Origin: Saprospiraceae bacterium UBA7687
Lineage (GTDB): Bacteria > Bacteroidota > Bacteroidia > Chitinophagales > Saprospiraceae
Direction: 5' to 3'
DNA: 64,000 nucleotides
Assembly (NCBI GenBank): GCA_002482845.1
Contig: DLGT01000095.1
Coordinates: 43,754-107,753, forward strand
Under the pieces are notes generated by a model. That model ran no database searches. It was not told the origin of the DNA and saw only the letters and a list, made by a program, of their open reading frames with translations. The stretch's first letter is position 1. Every line of letters begins with the position of its first letter. A program made the position numbers and the translations under genes. Below, piece by piece: positions 35,283 to 45,500 of this stretch.

Positions 35283-36278
35283 TTGATAGACATCCCATTT
35301 GGCTCGCGTTCGGAAGTGATGAGAGCCATGACAGACTTTGTAGCAGAGTCTGTTGATAAATTTTTAAAACCCATAGAAACAAACTGGCAACCAAGTGATT
35401 TTTTGCCTGATGCCAGTACACAAGAAGATTTTTATGACCAAGTCAAAGAATTGCAAGGAGCTGCACAAGGGTTATCTTATGACTTGCTCACAGTACTTGT
35501 GGGTGACACTATAACAGAAGAAGCGCTACCGACCTATGAAACTTGGCTCAGTAGACTTGAAGGTATCCATGAAGCACCGGAAACGAATCCTTGGAAAACT
35601 TGGGTAAGAGGATGGACAGCTGAAGAGAATAGGCATGGAGATTTGTTAAATAAATACTTATATCTCTCTGGCAGAATAAATATGCAAGAATTCGAGCGTT
35701 CTACACAATTCTTGATAGCTGATGGATTTAATATAGAAACGGGTCAAGATCCATATAGAAACTTCATTTATACTAGTTTTCAAGAATTGGCTACCAATAT
35801 TTCACATCGTCGGGTGGCAACTATGGCAAAACAGCAAGGAGACAGTCTGCTGAGCAAGATAAATGGTGTGATTGCTGCTGATGAAATGAGGCATGCAAAA
35901 GCTTATTCGGCTTTTATCAAAAAAATATTTGAATACGATGTCAATGAAGTGTTGATTGCTTTTGAAGACATGATGCGCAAGAAGATCGTCATGCCTGCCC
36001 ATTTTCTTAGGGAGACGGGTATGGATGTAGGTGGACTGTGGGGACATTTTACAGATGCTGCGCAGCGTATAGGAGTATACACTGCCATAGATTATGCCAA
36101 TATCCTGAAAGATCTGGTCACAGATTGGGAGCTTGAGCATCTCCGAGACTTAAACGAAGCAGGCGAAAAATCTAGAGACTATCTAGTAAAATTGCCAGAC
36201 AGATTGCTCAGAATATCAGAAAGAATGGCCAACCCTGTAAGCGAATACGAGTTTAAATGGATCGGTGTGCGAGGCTAA
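35283..36278 (+). CDS. Acyl-ACP desaturase (ferritin-like diiron enzyme)
   Basis: This soluble stearoyl-ACP-desaturase-type enzyme would introduce a double bond into acyl chains on acyl carrier protein. It has 331 residues. The diiron site uses two helix-borne motifs: AEENRHGD (first E..RH cluster, near residue 119) and ADEMRHAKAY (second, near residue 200), as in plant and actinobacterial enzymes. NWQPSDFLPD near residue 40 is also a family block. The reading frame begins at TTG 35283; an ATG at 35319 would remove the conserved SRSEVM segment, so the TTG start is preferred. It acts in membrane lipid composition, possibly with the acyl-ACP thioesterase 3 kb away. Confidence 0.93.
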   Translation: MIDIPFGSRSEVMRAMTDFVAESVDKFLKPIETNWQPSDFLPDASTQEDFYDQVKELQGAAQGLSYDLLTVLVGDTITEEALPTYETWLSRLEGIHEAPETNPWKTWVRGWTAEENRHGDLLNKYLYLSGRINMQEFERSTQFLIADGFNIETGQDPYRNFIYTSFQELATNISHRRVATMAKQQGDSLLSKINGVIAADEMRHAKAYSAFIKKIFEYDVNEVLIAFEDMMRKKIVMPAHFLRETGMDVGGLWGHFTDAAQRIGVYTAIDYANILKDLVTDWELEHLRDLNEAGEKSRDYLVKLPDRLLRISERMANPVSEYEFKWIGVRG

Positions 36279-36313
36279 AATTCAGGACTAGACCTTAAAA
36301 TGTCAGCTAAAGA

Positions 36314-36883
36314 TTAAACAGACTTTTTAACAAATTTTGTGAGGATGACAATGTGTTGGTCATTTACTCTGCCTTCTATTTGTTCAGGATTATCAGTTAC
36401 AAGCGTGATACGTCTTACCGCAGTACCTCGTTTGGCTATAAAATTTGCACCTTTAACATCTAAGTCTTTTATTAGTACAACATTATCTCCTGCTTTGAGC
36501 ACTTGGCCATTGCTATCCTTATGCACTGAAACATCACCGCCACTGCCTTCTGCCCATTCTAGCGTCTCATCATCTAGGTATATCATACCTAAAAGATCTT
36601 GTGCCCACTCTTGGTCGCTAAGTGATTGAAGCATTCTGTAAGAGATCACTTGAACAGCTGGAACAGTGCTCCACATACAATCATTGATACATCTCCAATG
36701 TGTAACATCTATTCTTTCTGGATTTTCTAATTGATCGTGGCAAGTATTACAAATAGCTACTTGTTCATCTACATGATTACCAGTTTTAGGGGCTACAACA
36801 AACGGAAACAACTTACCACCTGCACCACAAATTTCACATTTCGAACCACATCTAGCAGTTAGTTCTGTCGATAAAAGACTCAT
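36314..36883 (-). CDS. PhnA/YjdM-domain protein
   Basis: This 189-residue cytoplasmic protein has an N-terminal zinc-ribbon-like part: CGSKCEICGAGG (residues 12-23) and CNTCHD (46-51), giving two Cys pairs. The C-terminal ~70 residues match the PhnA domain (KDSNGQVLKAGDNVVLIKDLDVKG, then RGTAVRRI and EGRVNDQHIVILTKFVKK), a small beta-barrel. The name comes from phosphonoacetate hydrolase, but most PhnA/YjdM proteins are not that enzyme and their role is unresolved. It is a single gene preceded by a TACCTTTG box at 36905-36912. Confidence 0.9.
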   Translation of the reverse strand: MSLLSTELTARCGSKCEICGAGGKLFPFVVAPKTGNHVDEQVAICNTCHDQLENPERIDVTHWRCINDCMWSTVPAVQVISYRMLQSLSDQEWAQDLLGMIYLDDETLEWAEGSGGDVSVHKDSNGQVLKAGDNVVLIKDLDVKGANFIAKRGTAVRRITLVTDNPEQIEGRVNDQHIVILTKFVKKSV

Positions 36884-36904
36884 AAGGTATTAATTTTAAA
36901 GACG

Positions 36905-36912
36905 CAAAGGTA
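36905..36912 (-). promoter_or_regulatory. -7 box (TACCTTTG) of the PhnA gene
   Basis: TACCTTTG on the minus strand ends 21 bases before the ATG at 36883. It matches the TAnnTTTG consensus, with no -33 TTG at standard spacing. Confidence 0.5.
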
Positions 36913-37042
36913 TGAATATTAATCACCAATTTTATTTATTGTGAAAAATGATAAACCAATTTAAGCGAATCAGAATGAAAATGCCACATGCACACAAGTC
37001 TAATAGTGTATAGTAGTATATTTGATTAAAGTAAAAAAGTAT

Positions 37043-37180
37043 GAGTCTAATCCGAAAACACTTAACATATGATAATCAACCTTTTTCTACCCTGCACCCT
37101 GAAGGGAAAACGTTGATTATCAAATTTTTAGAAAGAAATTAGGTCATATTTTTCTAACAATACTTTACGAAGTAGACTCC
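37043..37180. mobile_element. ~138-bp hairpin-bearing inverted-repeat element, copy 1
   Basis: The ends are GAGTCTA (37043-37049) and TAGACTC (37173-37179), extending imperfectly to about 16 bp. The core holds an 11-bp inverted repeat TGATAATCAAC (37070-37080) / GTTGATTATCA (37112-37122) around a spacer with ACCCTGCACCCTGAAGGG. AGTAT at 37038-37042 and at 37181-37185 may be a target duplication. No coding capacity. A second copy lies at 63399-63537. It fills most of the 383-base gap between PhnA and prfC; the remainder shows nothing. Confidence 0.75.
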
Positions 37181-37266
37181 AGTATTGATACATTTTCATT
37201 GTAAATACTCTTAACTCAATCGTTTAAAACAATAAGGTAAAAATTTAATCTTCTAAAACCTTCCTA

Positions 37267-38847
37267 TCAAAACTCACTAGTAAAATGAAACTGCACTTCG
37301 GGATGGTTTTCTTGAGCCATCTTTAGCGTCCAAGCTGATTCTGCTAAGAAGACAAGTTTTCCATCTGTATCTTTAGCAAGGTCTTTTTTCCGTCTAGAGA
37401 TAAATTCTTTTAATGCAGCAGGATCTTTACAACTAACCCAACAAGCTTTGTGGAGATTGACAGGTTCGTAATCGCAAGAAGCACCATATTCATGTTTTAG
37501 ACGATATTGGATTACATCAAACTGGAGAGCACCCACCGTTCCTATGATCTTACGGCCATTGTCTTCTTTGGTAAATAATTGGGCTACACCTTCGTCCATA
37601 AGTTGATCTAGACCTTTGTTTAGCTGCTTTGTTTTCATAGGATCCGTGTTATTTACAAAACGGAATTGCTCTGGTGAGAAACTAGGTATCCCTTTGAAAT
37701 GCAACACTTCTCCTTCTGTAAGCGAGTCACCAATCTTAAAATTTCCAGAGTCATAAAGACCCACGATATCTCCAGGAAATGCTTCATCAATGACCGATTT
37801 CTTGGAAGCCATAAAAGCAGTTGGGTTAGGAAATTTCATGTTTTTGCCTTGGCGTACATGAAAATAATTGGTATTTCGCTCAAATGTCCCAGAACATATA
37901 CGTAAGAATGCAATCCTATCTCTATGTTTTGGATCCATATTGGCATGGATTTTAAAGATGAATCCCGAAAACTTTTTTTCTTCTGGGTTTACTTCTCTTT
38001 CTTCTGTCTCTCGAGGCAAGGGATTAGGAGCAATGTCAACAAAACAGTCTAGCAATTCACGTACACCAAAGTTATTGACAGCACTACCGAAAAATACTGG
38101 GCAAATATCTCCATTCAAATAGTCTTCACGTTTGAATTCAGGGTAGACAGACACAATAGTATGTATTTCAGCTCGGAGTTCATTGGCAGACATTTTACCG
38201 ACTTTGTTTTCTAGTAAATCGTCATTAAGGTCTGTGATTTTGATCGCATCGCCTTCTTCTTGAACACCGTGAGCACCAAATAAGATCAAGTTTTTTTCAT
38301 ACAAACTGTACACACCTTTGAATCTCTGACCCATTCCCACAGGCCAACTCAATGGCGTCACATGAAGTCCAAGTTTAGTTTCTACTTCATCTAATAGGTC
38401 AAAAGCGTCTTTACCTTCACGATCCATCTTATTTATAAAGACAATGATCGGTGTATTCCGCATTCTGCATACTTTGACAAGTTTTTCTGTTTGCTCTTCT
38501 ACACCTTTCGCGACATCAATTACCACGATGACACTATCTACAGCGGTAAGCGTACGGTAAGTATCTTCCGCAAAATCTTTGTGACCAGGCGTATCAAGGA
38601 TGTTTATTTGTTTATCACGATATTCAAATGCCATTACAGATGTTGCTACGGAGATACCCCTTTGTTTTTCGATCTCCATGAAATCTGAAGTAGCATGTTT
38701 TTTTATTTTATTAGACTTGACGGCTCCTGCTTCTTGTATGGCACCACCGAATAAGAGCAGTTTTTCGGTCAAGGTAGTCTTACCCGCATCTGGGTGAGAT
38801 ACGATACCAAATGTTTTTCGCTTTTGTAATTCGGGAATATGACTCAT
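37267..38847 (-). CDS. prfC: Peptide chain release factor 3
   Basis: This translational GTPase recycles RF1/RF2 from the ribosome after termination. At 526 residues it is normal length. The G1 loop SHPDAGKT is at residues 17-24, G3 is DTPGHKDFAEDTYR and G4 is FINKMDREG; the switch region KKHATSDFMEIEKQRGISVA is RF3-type. The C-terminal RF3 domain carries FSPEQFRFVNNTDPMKTKQL, GTVGALQFDVIQYRLKHEY and ends LKMAQENHPEVQFHFTSEF. These rule out EF-G or TypA. A TAATTTTG -7 box lies at 38878-38885. It is monocistronic. Confidence 0.97.
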   Translation of the reverse strand: MSHIPELQKRKTFGIVSHPDAGKTTLTEKLLLFGGAIQEAGAVKSNKIKKHATSDFMEIEKQRGISVATSVMAFEYRDKQINILDTPGHKDFAEDTYRTLTAVDSVIVVIDVAKGVEEQTEKLVKVCRMRNTPIIVFINKMDREGKDAFDLLDEVETKLGLHVTPLSWPVGMGQRFKGVYSLYEKNLILFGAHGVQEEGDAIKITDLNDDLLENKVGKMSANELRAEIHTIVSVYPEFKREDYLNGDICPVFFGSAVNNFGVRELLDCFVDIAPNPLPRETEEREVNPEEKKFSGFIFKIHANMDPKHRDRIAFLRICSGTFERNTNYFHVRQGKNMKFPNPTAFMASKKSVIDEAFPGDIVGLYDSGNFKIGDSLTEGEVLHFKGIPSFSPEQFRFVNNTDPMKTKQLNKGLDQLMDEGVAQLFTKEDNGRKIIGTVGALQFDVIQYRLKHEYGASCDYEPVNLHKACWVSCKDPAALKEFISRRKKDLAKDTDGKLVFLAESAWTLKMAQENHPEVQFHFTSEF

Positions 38848-38877
38848 ATTAATTTTTACTTTTTCTTAAAAGGAGCG

Positions 38878-38885
38878 CAAAATTA
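38878..38885 (-). promoter_or_regulatory. -7 box (TAATTTTG) of prfC
   Basis: TAATTTTG on the minus strand, 30 bases before the ATG at 38847, matches TAnnTTTG. No TTG -33 box is seen at the expected distance. Confidence 0.45.
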
Positions 38886-39090
38886 AGAAAATCATGACTA
38901 ATTTTAGGTTTATTAGTTGGATTCCTTTTCTAAAATACAATTTATTTTGATAATATAATCCATTAGAAATCACATAAGTACAAAATTATCTATTCTGGAA
39001 CTACTTTTTATTTTAAAATAGACACAAAAAAATGCGTCGTCCCTAGTCTAAAAAATTACGTTGTGGCACAGTTTCTGTGTTACAAGAGAT

Positions 39091-39432
39091 ATGGACATAC
39101 AAAAATTAAATAGGAGACATTTTGTAGAAACTGACCTTTATTATAGAGTTAGTTTAGGCTTGTCGTCCAAGCTTATCAAGTATGAAAACTGTGTTATTCA
39201 TATAGAAGTGACGCTCGGACGTAAGTGGGATAAGAGTTATAATGCAACAGCGGCTGAGATTGCACATTGTTGGAAAAACAGTCATCCTGAGTTGGATAAA
39301 GCCATTGGGTGTAAAGTTTTTATCATTGATCTAAAAGACAATGATATGAAAGCTACGCTTATGCAAGCAGGCATTACACCAGGCTATGATGCTTACAAAG
39401 GTATATTATTCAGGAAAAGTTATCTTAATTGA
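39091..39432 (+). CDS. Small protein of unknown function, first gene of the thioesterase operon
   Basis: This 113-residue soluble protein is not one I recognise. It begins MDIQKLNRRHFVETDLYYRVS and has a mixed alpha/beta pattern with two cysteines, a basic middle (TLGRKWDKSYNATAAEIAHC) and a C-terminus with YDAYKGILFRKSYLN. There is no signal peptide or membrane segment. The ATG at 39091 is preferred to an in-frame TTG at 39061. It is 27 bases ahead of the acyl-ACP thioesterase on the same strand, then yraN, so the three are likely one transcript. Confidence 0.6.
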   Translation: MDIQKLNRRHFVETDLYYRVSLGLSSKLIKYENCVIHIEVTLGRKWDKSYNATAAEIAHCWKNSHPELDKAIGCKVFIIDLKDNDMKATLMQAGITPGYDAYKGILFRKSYLN

Positions 39433-39459
39433 TATTGTTTATATTTTAAAACAAAAAGT

Positions 39460-40191
39460 ATGTCTTACATCCATAAAGAGACTTTTCGTGTAAGGACATC
39501 TGAGATCAATCTGCGCAAAGAAATTCATCCACATCATCTTATCCAACTCATGCAAGAGTCTTCCATGCAGCACACGCTTGGCATGAAAGTGTCCGTTTGG
39601 GACCTTGAGTCGCAAAACGTTTCTTGGGTATTGTTAAAGAAAAATATTCAGTTTTTTAGATTTCCTTTGCTTGGAGAGCAAATAGAAATTCATACGTATC
39701 CTTCTGGATTGGATGGTTATTTTACATACAGAGATTATTATGTCTATGACGAAAAGGGAAATATCTGTGCCAATGCTTCTAGTATGTGGACGCTTATGGA
39801 TACGGTAGGTCGAAAAATGGTGAAAATTCCTGCTGAATTTGGGTCTTTAGTATATCAGACAGATCATTATTTACCTAAACCTTCACAAAAATTAAAGATT
39901 CCTAAAGAAGGAGAATTATCCTATAATGTGACAGTAAATTATCTACATTTAGACTGGAATGGTCATGTCAATAACGTACAACTCATCAAGATGATATTCG
40001 AGTCACTAGGTGAAGCGACGTTACAAAATCGAATTTTATCATCATTCACCATACAGTTTAAATCAGAAGCAACTATTGGCCAAAACTTAGTTGTCAGAAG
40101 TGAATTGATATCTGAAAACGAAATAATCCATGCAATAAAAAACAGAGAAACCGAAAAGGATATCATTTTGGCAACAACAAATTGGGTATAA
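39460..40191 (+). CDS. Acyl-ACP thioesterase
   Basis: This 243-residue enzyme of the FatA/FatB-type (double hot-dog) family releases fatty acids from acyl carrier protein. The N-terminal hot-dog holds FRVRTSEINLRKEIHPHHLIQLMQE (split over residues 9-33), the SWVLLKKNIQFFRFPLLGE strand pair, and YVYDEKGNICANASSMWTLMD. The second hot-dog carries the catalytic region LHLDWNGHVNNVQ, where the conserved Asn and His of the D-x-N-x-H-x-NN motif are present. It is in an operon with a small unknown gene and yraN. With the acyl-ACP desaturase at 35283 it may set the composition of free or membrane fatty acids (inference). Confidence 0.92.
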   Translation: MSYIHKETFRVRTSEINLRKEIHPHHLIQLMQESSMQHTLGMKVSVWDLESQNVSWVLLKKNIQFFRFPLLGEQIEIHTYPSGLDGYFTYRDYYVYDEKGNICANASSMWTLMDTVGRKMVKIPAEFGSLVYQTDHYLPKPSQKLKIPKEGELSYNVTVNYLHLDWNGHVNNVQLIKMIFESLGEATLQNRILSSFTIQFKSEATIGQNLVVRSELISENEIIHAIKNRETEKDIILATTNWV

Positions 40192-40239
40192 TTCTCAAAA
40201 AAGACTTATTTTTACTATTGCATAAATGAGTATATAATT

Positions 40240-40605
40240 ATGTCTAAACAACAGGAATTAGGAAAACTAGGAGAAGATGCAGCATGTGTTTTCTTAGAAA
40301 ATCTTGGTTATAAAATCTTAGAGCGAAATTGGCGATTTTCCAAGGCAGAGATAGATATTATTGCCAAGGAAAAGGAAGTCTTGATTTTTGTAGAAGTAAA
40401 AGCTAAATCATACACATTTTATGGTTCGCCAGAAGAAAGTATATCCGCTTATAAAGAAAATTTAATCATAGATGCAGCTTCTCAATACATGATTAAAGTA
40501 AATCATGACTGGGAAATACGATTTGATATTATTTCTATTGTTTTTGACAAACAGTTGAAGCCAGAAATTACACACTATAAAGATGCATTTTATCCATCTA
40601 TTTGA
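40240..40605 (+). CDS. YraN/UPF0102-family nuclease-like protein
   Basis: This 121-residue protein of the UPF0102 family has a restriction-endonuclease-like fold. The start KQQELGKLGEDAACVFLENL is typical, as is ERNWRFSKAEIDIIAKEKE followed by LIFVEVKAKS, giving the E..D..ExK catalytic-like motif of PD-(D/E)XK nucleases. Biological role is unproven; family members are often near rnhB or DNA recombination genes. It follows the thioesterase by 48 bases. Its 3' end overlaps the convergent TraB/GumN gene by 8 bases. Confidence 0.92.
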   Translation: MSKQQELGKLGEDAACVFLENLGYKILERNWRFSKAEIDIIAKEKEVLIFVEVKAKSYTFYGSPEESISAYKENLIIDAASQYMIKVNHDWEIRFDIISIVFDKQLKPEITHYKDAFYPSI

Positions 40606-41521
40606 CAGGCGTCACCTTCATTCCTGCTTTACGAAGAAGATGGATGACACCAATTGGTCCGCCTAAGTGCCCTGCACCTACTGCAAAAAAAGTAGGTTCC
40701 TTTTTTGCACCTTCAATAATAAGTGGTATCCAGTTTTTATTACGTTGGTTGAGCAATTTATCTTCGTAACCTGCAATGTCACTTCCTTCTTCTGAGATAG
40801 AGTTTACCATGGCATTTATGTTTTGAGAAGTATACATATCTGTCATTTTCTGAAATTCATCATTGCCAGAATCAGCAGATTTGATAGCATCGACCAACAT
40901 TTTTGCCTGTGCTTCATAAGGTACTTCATCGAAGAGATTTAGTTGGTAGTCCATTGTTTCTAGTCCACCCACAGTCTTACCAGCGTTTTTTGCCATGTCC
41001 ATAAATTCCATTTCGTAAGACTTAGTATTTCCGTTTTTCAATCCTGATGGATCTAGGTCTCCGTACGCAAATACTGTCAAAAACATTGGTTTCATCCTTT
41101 CTAGCATAAAAAGAGGGAGTCCTATCTTTTTAAAATGATTGCCAACTAGTTCATATTCTTCTTCTGTGATAAGGTCTTTAAGTGTTTTGCCATCTTTCAT
41201 CATGACCTTATTCATCATTCCCATCATTGCTGACATGTCTGACATCTCAGCCATATTAATTTCGAAAACAACTTTATCTGACGCGTCTATTGCAGCCATC
41301 GTACCTTTTGGAAGAAAATAATCCTTAGTATCTATAATGTGGATCGTACCATACAAATAAGATGGTTTAGAAATACCGGGACCTTTTATTTCCCATAAAA
41401 GAGCATTTTCAAGTGGCTTGTATTGGAGATCAGCTGATTTGGTTGTTTTGCAGGATGTAACTGAAATCATCAGAAACGCACATGCAAACATCCCAAATAA
41501 ATATTTTTTAAATAAATTCAT
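40598..41521 (-). CDS. TraB/GumN-family lipoprotein
   Basis: This 307-residue protein has a lipoprotein signal (FACAFLMISVTSC, acylated Cys near residue 24). It matches the TraB/GumN family, with the defining YLYGTIHIID block (GTxH motif near residue 60) and a C-terminal FFAVGAGHLGGPIGVIHLLRK (G-x-H motif), which together form a putative metal-dependent active site related to the Tiki proteases. A hydrolase role is inferred; substrate unknown. It is probably in the outer membrane facing the periplasm. The stop overlaps convergent yraN by 8 bases, and rlmB lies 80 bases upstream on the same strand. Confidence 0.9.
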   Translation of the reverse strand: MNLFKKYLFGMFACAFLMISVTSCKTTKSADLQYKPLENALLWEIKGPGISKPSYLYGTIHIIDTKDYFLPKGTMAAIDASDKVVFEINMAEMSDMSAMMGMMNKVMMKDGKTLKDLITEEEYELVGNHFKKIGLPLFMLERMKPMFLTVFAYGDLDPSGLKNGNTKSYEMEFMDMAKNAGKTVGGLETMDYQLNLFDEVPYEAQAKMLVDAIKSADSGNDEFQKMTDMYTSQNINAMVNSISEEGSDIAGYEDKLLNQRNKNWIPLIIEGAKKEPTFFAVGAGHLGGPIGVIHLLRKAGMKVTPVK

Positions 41522-41601
41522 ATCAGTATATTATGACATCAATAGGTCAATTGTTAAAACTTGTGAGTTAACGAAAAATAACGAAAAAATGTTTTCAAAG
41601 C

Positions 41602-42336
41602 TTAGTTACTACGTTGTTTCGCGCTTTCGTACAAAAAGATTCCTGCCGCAACAGAGACATTTAAAGAGTCAAAATCTGTTACAGCGGGTATTTTAATGAC
41701 TTCATCTACGATTTCCAATACTTTATAATGCAATCCTTTGTCTTCTGCACCTAGAATGATGGCTAATGGCTCTTTCATGTCTGATTGTTCTGGTTCGATT
41801 GCATCTTTAAGGCTGGTCGCAACAACTTTCAGTCCTAGACTTTGGAGGTCGCTCACCAATGTAAGTAAGCTATTAACTCGACAAACAGGAATTCTCAGAA
41901 TGGCACCTGCAGAAGTTTTAACGGTATCTTCACTAATTCTTCCAGCAAAATTTCCAGCAATAATGATAGCATCTGCTCCAAAAAAATAAGCTGACCGCGC
42001 TATGGCACCAATATTTCTGACATCTGTGACGCCATCAATTACTAAAACCAATGGTGACTTTTCAGCTTTAAATGCAGACGCAATAACATCTTTAAAATTA
42101 TGATATTTTATGGGTGATATCAAAGCTACAACGCCTTGATGTACTTTAAATTTGCTAAGTTCGTTTAGTTTGACTTCAGGTACTTTAGCGAGAGGTACAT
42201 TGGCTTCTTTACATAAGTTTCGAATTTGTATCTCAAAATCTCCATGAATACTACTCAAGACAAATACCTTCTCAATATCTAATCCTGCGTCAAAAGCTTC
42301 GGTCACCGCATTGCGTCCATATATCGTGTCAGACAT
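41602..42336 (-). CDS. rlmB: 23S rRNA 2'-O-methyltransferase, RlmB/TrmH (SpoU) family
   Basis: This 244-residue enzyme methylates a ribose in 23S rRNA. The N-terminal small domain begins DTIYGRNAVTEAFDAG, the substrate-binding domain of RlmB. The SPOUT knot has motif 1 DGVTDVRNIGAIARSAYFFG, motif 2 IILGAEDKGLH and motif 3 IPAVTDFDSLNVSVAAGIFLYE; the AdoMet-binding G-A-E-x-G and SLNVSVAA residues are in place. The length and N-terminal domain support RlmB (Gm2251) over tRNA-specific TrmH, but target specificity is inferred. Transcribed with the TraB/GumN gene 80 bases downstream perhaps. Confidence 0.93.
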   Translation of the reverse strand: MSDTIYGRNAVTEAFDAGLDIEKVFVLSSIHGDFEIQIRNLCKEANVPLAKVPEVKLNELSKFKVHQGVVALISPIKYHNFKDVIASAFKAEKSPLVLVIDGVTDVRNIGAIARSAYFFGADAIIIAGNFAGRISEDTVKTSAGAILRIPVCRVNSLLTLVSDLQSLGLKVVATSLKDAIEPEQSDMKEPLAIILGAEDKGLHYKVLEIVDEVIKIPAVTDFDSLNVSVAAGIFLYESAKQRSN

Positions 42337-42531
42337 AGAAAAATGGTTTTATTTGGTCACAAAGATGGGAATAAAATAATAATTTTGTCGTATGGGGAAC
42401 TTAATTATAAAAAAAGATAGTCAAAGAAACAATGTTTTTATACTTTTATGACTCGTTCATTTAAACCTATTTAAATAAACGCCTTTTATATTTATTTTCA
42501 AACAATCTATTATTAACTAAATTTTCACCAC

Positions 42532-45500
42532 ATGCAGCGCAAATTTTACATTTTAGTATTAATGTTGCTTATCCAATCTCCTTTGATTTTCGGTCAAAGT
42601 CAAACAAGATTAGATATCGCACTTAGACACATCGAGCAAAATGCTGAGAAATGGAACTTGACAACTTCTGATTATGCAAATCTTCAGATTAGCTCAGAAG
42701 CAACTTCCAAATCTGGTATCACTTATGTTTATCTAAATCAGACACATGATAATATTCCTATAAGAAATGCCATGATGACATTGGTAATAAATAAAGAAGG
42801 AAAAGTAGTGTCAGACATGCACAATTTTGTTGCTGATGCAAAGTCAAAAGTAAATAAAAAAGCACCAACAATTACCGCAGAAAATGCAATACTTCAGTCA
42901 GCAAATCATCTAGGAGTAAGTGTGAAAGGTAACCCAATCCTAAAATCAAGAAGTGATAATGGTAAACTTACTTTCGAAATGCCTGAATTGACAAAATCGT
43001 CTATTCCAGCAGAGCTTAAGTATGACATGGTAGATAACAAATTAGTTCTAGTTTGGAATTTAAATCTTGATATGAAGTCTAGCGCTGATTATTGGGATAT
43101 CAATATTGACGCAACAAAAGGAAGTTTTGTCTCTAAAGCAAACTTTACAACATATTGCCAACATCATAAAGATGCATTTGCAAAACATGACAAGTGCGCC
43201 ATTAACACATTTAGAAAGATCAATAAAAAGACACAAAGAGTTTCTCAAGTATTGGCAAATAGAGCAGCGGCAACATATAATGTGTATGCTCTACCAGTAG
43301 AAAGTCCGAATCACGGACAAAGAAGTTTAGTATCAGATGACAAATATTTAGCGTTTTCCCCTTTTGGATGGCATGATACCGATGGCGCGGATGGTGCTGA
43401 GTTTACGATCACAAGAGGAAACAATGTGTATGCATATCAAGATAAAGACGATGATGATGATGCAGATGGTACGCCTACAGAAGGTGGAGCAGCATTAAAT
43501 TTTGATTTTCCAATAGATCTTAATCAGGATTCAAGGGAATTTGCTGATGCAGCAGTTACTAACTTATTTTATATGGTCAATATGATGCATGACATCTCAG
43601 CATCTCTAGGCTTTACAGAACAATTTGGTAATTTTCAACAAAGAAATTATTCAGGAGCAGGCGATGGACAAGATTATGTTCTTGCACAAGCTTTTGACGG
43701 TATAGAACTGCATGAGGCAGGACAAACAGATCCTCCAAAAGTAAATAATGCCAATTTTTCTACACCAACAGATGGGTTTAATGGTAGAATGCAGATGTTC
43801 TTTTGGGAGAACTCAGGTGGTGCGGTATCAATAGATTCTCCACAATCCATAGAAGGATTTATATCTGAATACGGTGCAGCGTCATTTGGTAGAGTCATAC
43901 CTGATGCCACAGAAACAGCGATCATAGGTAATGTAGCAATTGCAAAAGATGCTACTACAAATCCTACTCTAGGATGTAATGCGTTTACAAATGTGTCTGA
44001 GATAACAGGTAAAATTGCACTTATAGATAGAGGCGTTTGTGAGTTTGGTAGAAAAGTATTAAATGCACAGAATGCTGGTGCAATAGCGGCTTTGGTATGT
44101 AACATATCAGGTGTAAATGGTGGTAATGGAGAAGAGATATTAGGAATGGCAGCGGGTGTAGTAGGAGCAACAGTTACAATTCCATCGGTTTTTCTTAAAA
44201 AATCAGATTGTGATAAAATAAGATTAGCTATAGCAAATGGAGAGACAGTACAAATGACCTTCCAAGAAAGAGAGCGTATGGGTGCAGAATATCTTGATGG
44301 AGCTTTAGATAATGGTATTATTGCTCATGAGTTTGGTCATGGTATTTCGACAAGACTTACTGGAGGTAGACTTAACTCTGCTTGTCTTAATAATGATGAG
44401 CAGATGGGTGAAGGATGGAGCGATTACTTTTCATTGATCACAACACATGAAGAAGGAGACAAAGGATCGGATGCTCGAGGTATTGGAACATTTGCCGCTG
44501 CTCAACAACCTACAGGTAGTGGTATCAGAAGATATCCTTATTCTACCGATATGACTATCAATCCGCAAACATATGATGATATCAAAGGAACCACAGCACC
44601 TCACCCACTTGGTGAAGTGTGGACATGTATGCTTTGGGACATGTATTGGGGCTTTATAGATAAATATGGTGTAGATCTTGATTGGAATAATACAGAATCT
44701 GGTAATTACAAAGCAGCATTCTTAGTTATCGAAGGTATGAAAACTCAACCGTGTAATCCAGGTTTTATTGCAGGCAGAGATGCAATATTGAGAGCAGATA
44801 GTATTCATTTTAATAAAGCAAACCAAAAAATAATATGGGAATCTTTTGCAAGAAGAGGATTGGGCTATTTTGCTGATGGAGGCTTGACAACTGACAGGAA
44901 TGATGGTACAGAAAATTTTGATGTGTTACCTACTCTTATTGAAAAGCTTAAAATAACCAAAACAGCAACAGCTTCAGTGGATGCTGGTGGAGAGATAGAT
45001 GTAGAAATAAACACGATAAACCATATACCGTCTAGACAGAATAATGTCATAGTTACAGATGAATTGCCAAATGGTGTTTCATATGTAGCGGGTTCAGGAA
45101 GTATCGAGCCAGAAATATCTGGCAATGTTTTGACATTTAGCTTAGGTAATTTAGAGTATGAGCAGAGAAATAAAATTACGTATAAAACAAAAACAAATAG
45201 CACAAATAAATCTACAAGATTAGCATTTGACAATTTTGATAATGATTTGACTTGGGATATTCAGAAAAACCGTGGTAGTGAAGATTGGTTACCAAACTAT
45301 GATATTTACAGAAGTCCTGAAGTATCTTGGCATGTAATAAATGTAGTAAACGAGACAGATGCACTCTTAATATCTACACCATTTACCATCACAGGAACAA
45401 ATCCTGCTATGAGATTCTGGCACAAGTATAATACACAAGGTGGATTTGATGGTGGATTTTTAGAAGTAATCGTTGATGGTGGAATTCCACAAGTAGTCGA

